From: Marinifilum sp. N1E240
GTDB taxonomy: Bacteria > Bacteroidota > Bacteroidia > Bacteroidales > Marinifilaceae
Assembly: GCF_009295825.1 (NCBI RefSeq)
Contig: NZ_WHKF01000003.1
Location: 1-64,000, forward strand
Direction of reading: 5' to 3'
DNA length: 64,000 nucleotides
Each line of letters starts with the position of its first letter. The stretch's first letter is position 1. Below are positions 63,950 to 64,000 of the stretch, in pieces. Position numbers and translations under genes: made by a program. The notes below the pieces were generated by a model, which saw only the letters and a list, made by a program, of their open reading frames with translations, was not told the origin of the DNA and made no database searches.

Positions 63950-64000
63950 ATGCGACTGCCACTTGTTCTTACCTCTCTTCTTTTCATTTTAAGCCTAACA
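63950..64000 (+). CDS. 5' end of a further secreted protein, cut by the window end
   Basis: An ATG at 63950 opens a frame that runs to the window edge: MRLPLVLTSLLFILSLT, a typical signal peptide core. The product cannot be named from 17 codons. In this position a hybrid two-component sensor, a SusC-like receptor or another hydrolase would all be plausible. Confidence 0.55.
   Translation, partial: MRLPLVLTSLLFILSLT

Noticed and set aside
42096-64000. Mobile-element origin of the sulfatase/lyase locus
   Set aside because: No transposase, integrase or flanking direct repeats were seen, and the neighbouring tRNAs are intact; transfer cannot be claimed from the sequence.

Overview
The window comes from a low-GC member of the Bacteroidota. 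The evidence is ECF sigma control, a TonB receptor with a CarboxypepD-like N-terminus, promoters of the TTTG-N19-TAnnTTTG type, many lipoprotein and secreted hydrolases, and a polysaccharide utilisation locus rich in sulfatases and polysaccharide lyases. The gene set suggests a marine, Marinifilaceae-like Bacteroidales, but that placement is inference.

Layout. (1) 1-3298: 5' part of a very large secreted repeat protein built of 210-bp repeats inside a roughly 1.64-kb super-repeat. (2) 3.6-17.2 kb: mostly minus-strand housekeeping and envelope genes: RluF, a DUF2007 protein, a beta-carbonic anhydrase, glutaminase, a hybrid histidine kinase, a CNNM/CorC protein, and a PBP1C/alpha-2-macroglobulin pair. 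(3) 17.4-21.2 kb: plus-strand ECF sigma operon with a membrane coiled-coil protein, a barrel-like envelope protein and an S41 peptidase. (4) 21.3-27.1 kb: small HTH protein, RhlE helicase, DUF1287 protein, aquaporin Z and a TonB-dependent receptor. (5) 27.4-39.7 kb: two identical tRNA-Arg genes, two fused aconitase/LeuCD-type hydro-lyases in tandem, MFS and BASS-like transporters, an MBL hydrolase, an RsmI-like methylase, NrnA, Ndk, DciA-like/RecF and a TPR protein. (6) 40.2-41.6 kb: eight tRNA genes (three Tyr, three Gly, two Ser) arranged as internal and block duplications.

(7) 42.1-64.0 kb: a secreted catabolic locus. Three sulfatases are followed by two divergent arms that separate at a 603-bp gene-free regulatory region. 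The minus arm runs DUF6250-like, PL6 (chondroitinase-B-like), heparinase II/III-like lyase, PL8 lyase, DUF4861. The plus arm runs GH88 unsaturated glucuronyl hydrolase, a second PL8 lyase, a Tat-exported sulfatase and a DUF1961-like protein, then the first codons of another secreted protein. Lyases of three families, GH88 and four sulfatases together point to a sulfated uronic-acid polymer, most likely a chondroitin/dermatan-type glycosaminoglycan. In this scheme lyases cleave the chain to unsaturated oligosaccharides, sulfatases desulfate them, and GH88 removes the unsaturated uronate. No SusC/SusD pair or dedicated regulator is present inside the window. Several long perfect hairpins without U-tracts sit between the genes of this locus. 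No CRISPR array, insertion sequence, phage or rRNA gene was seen.
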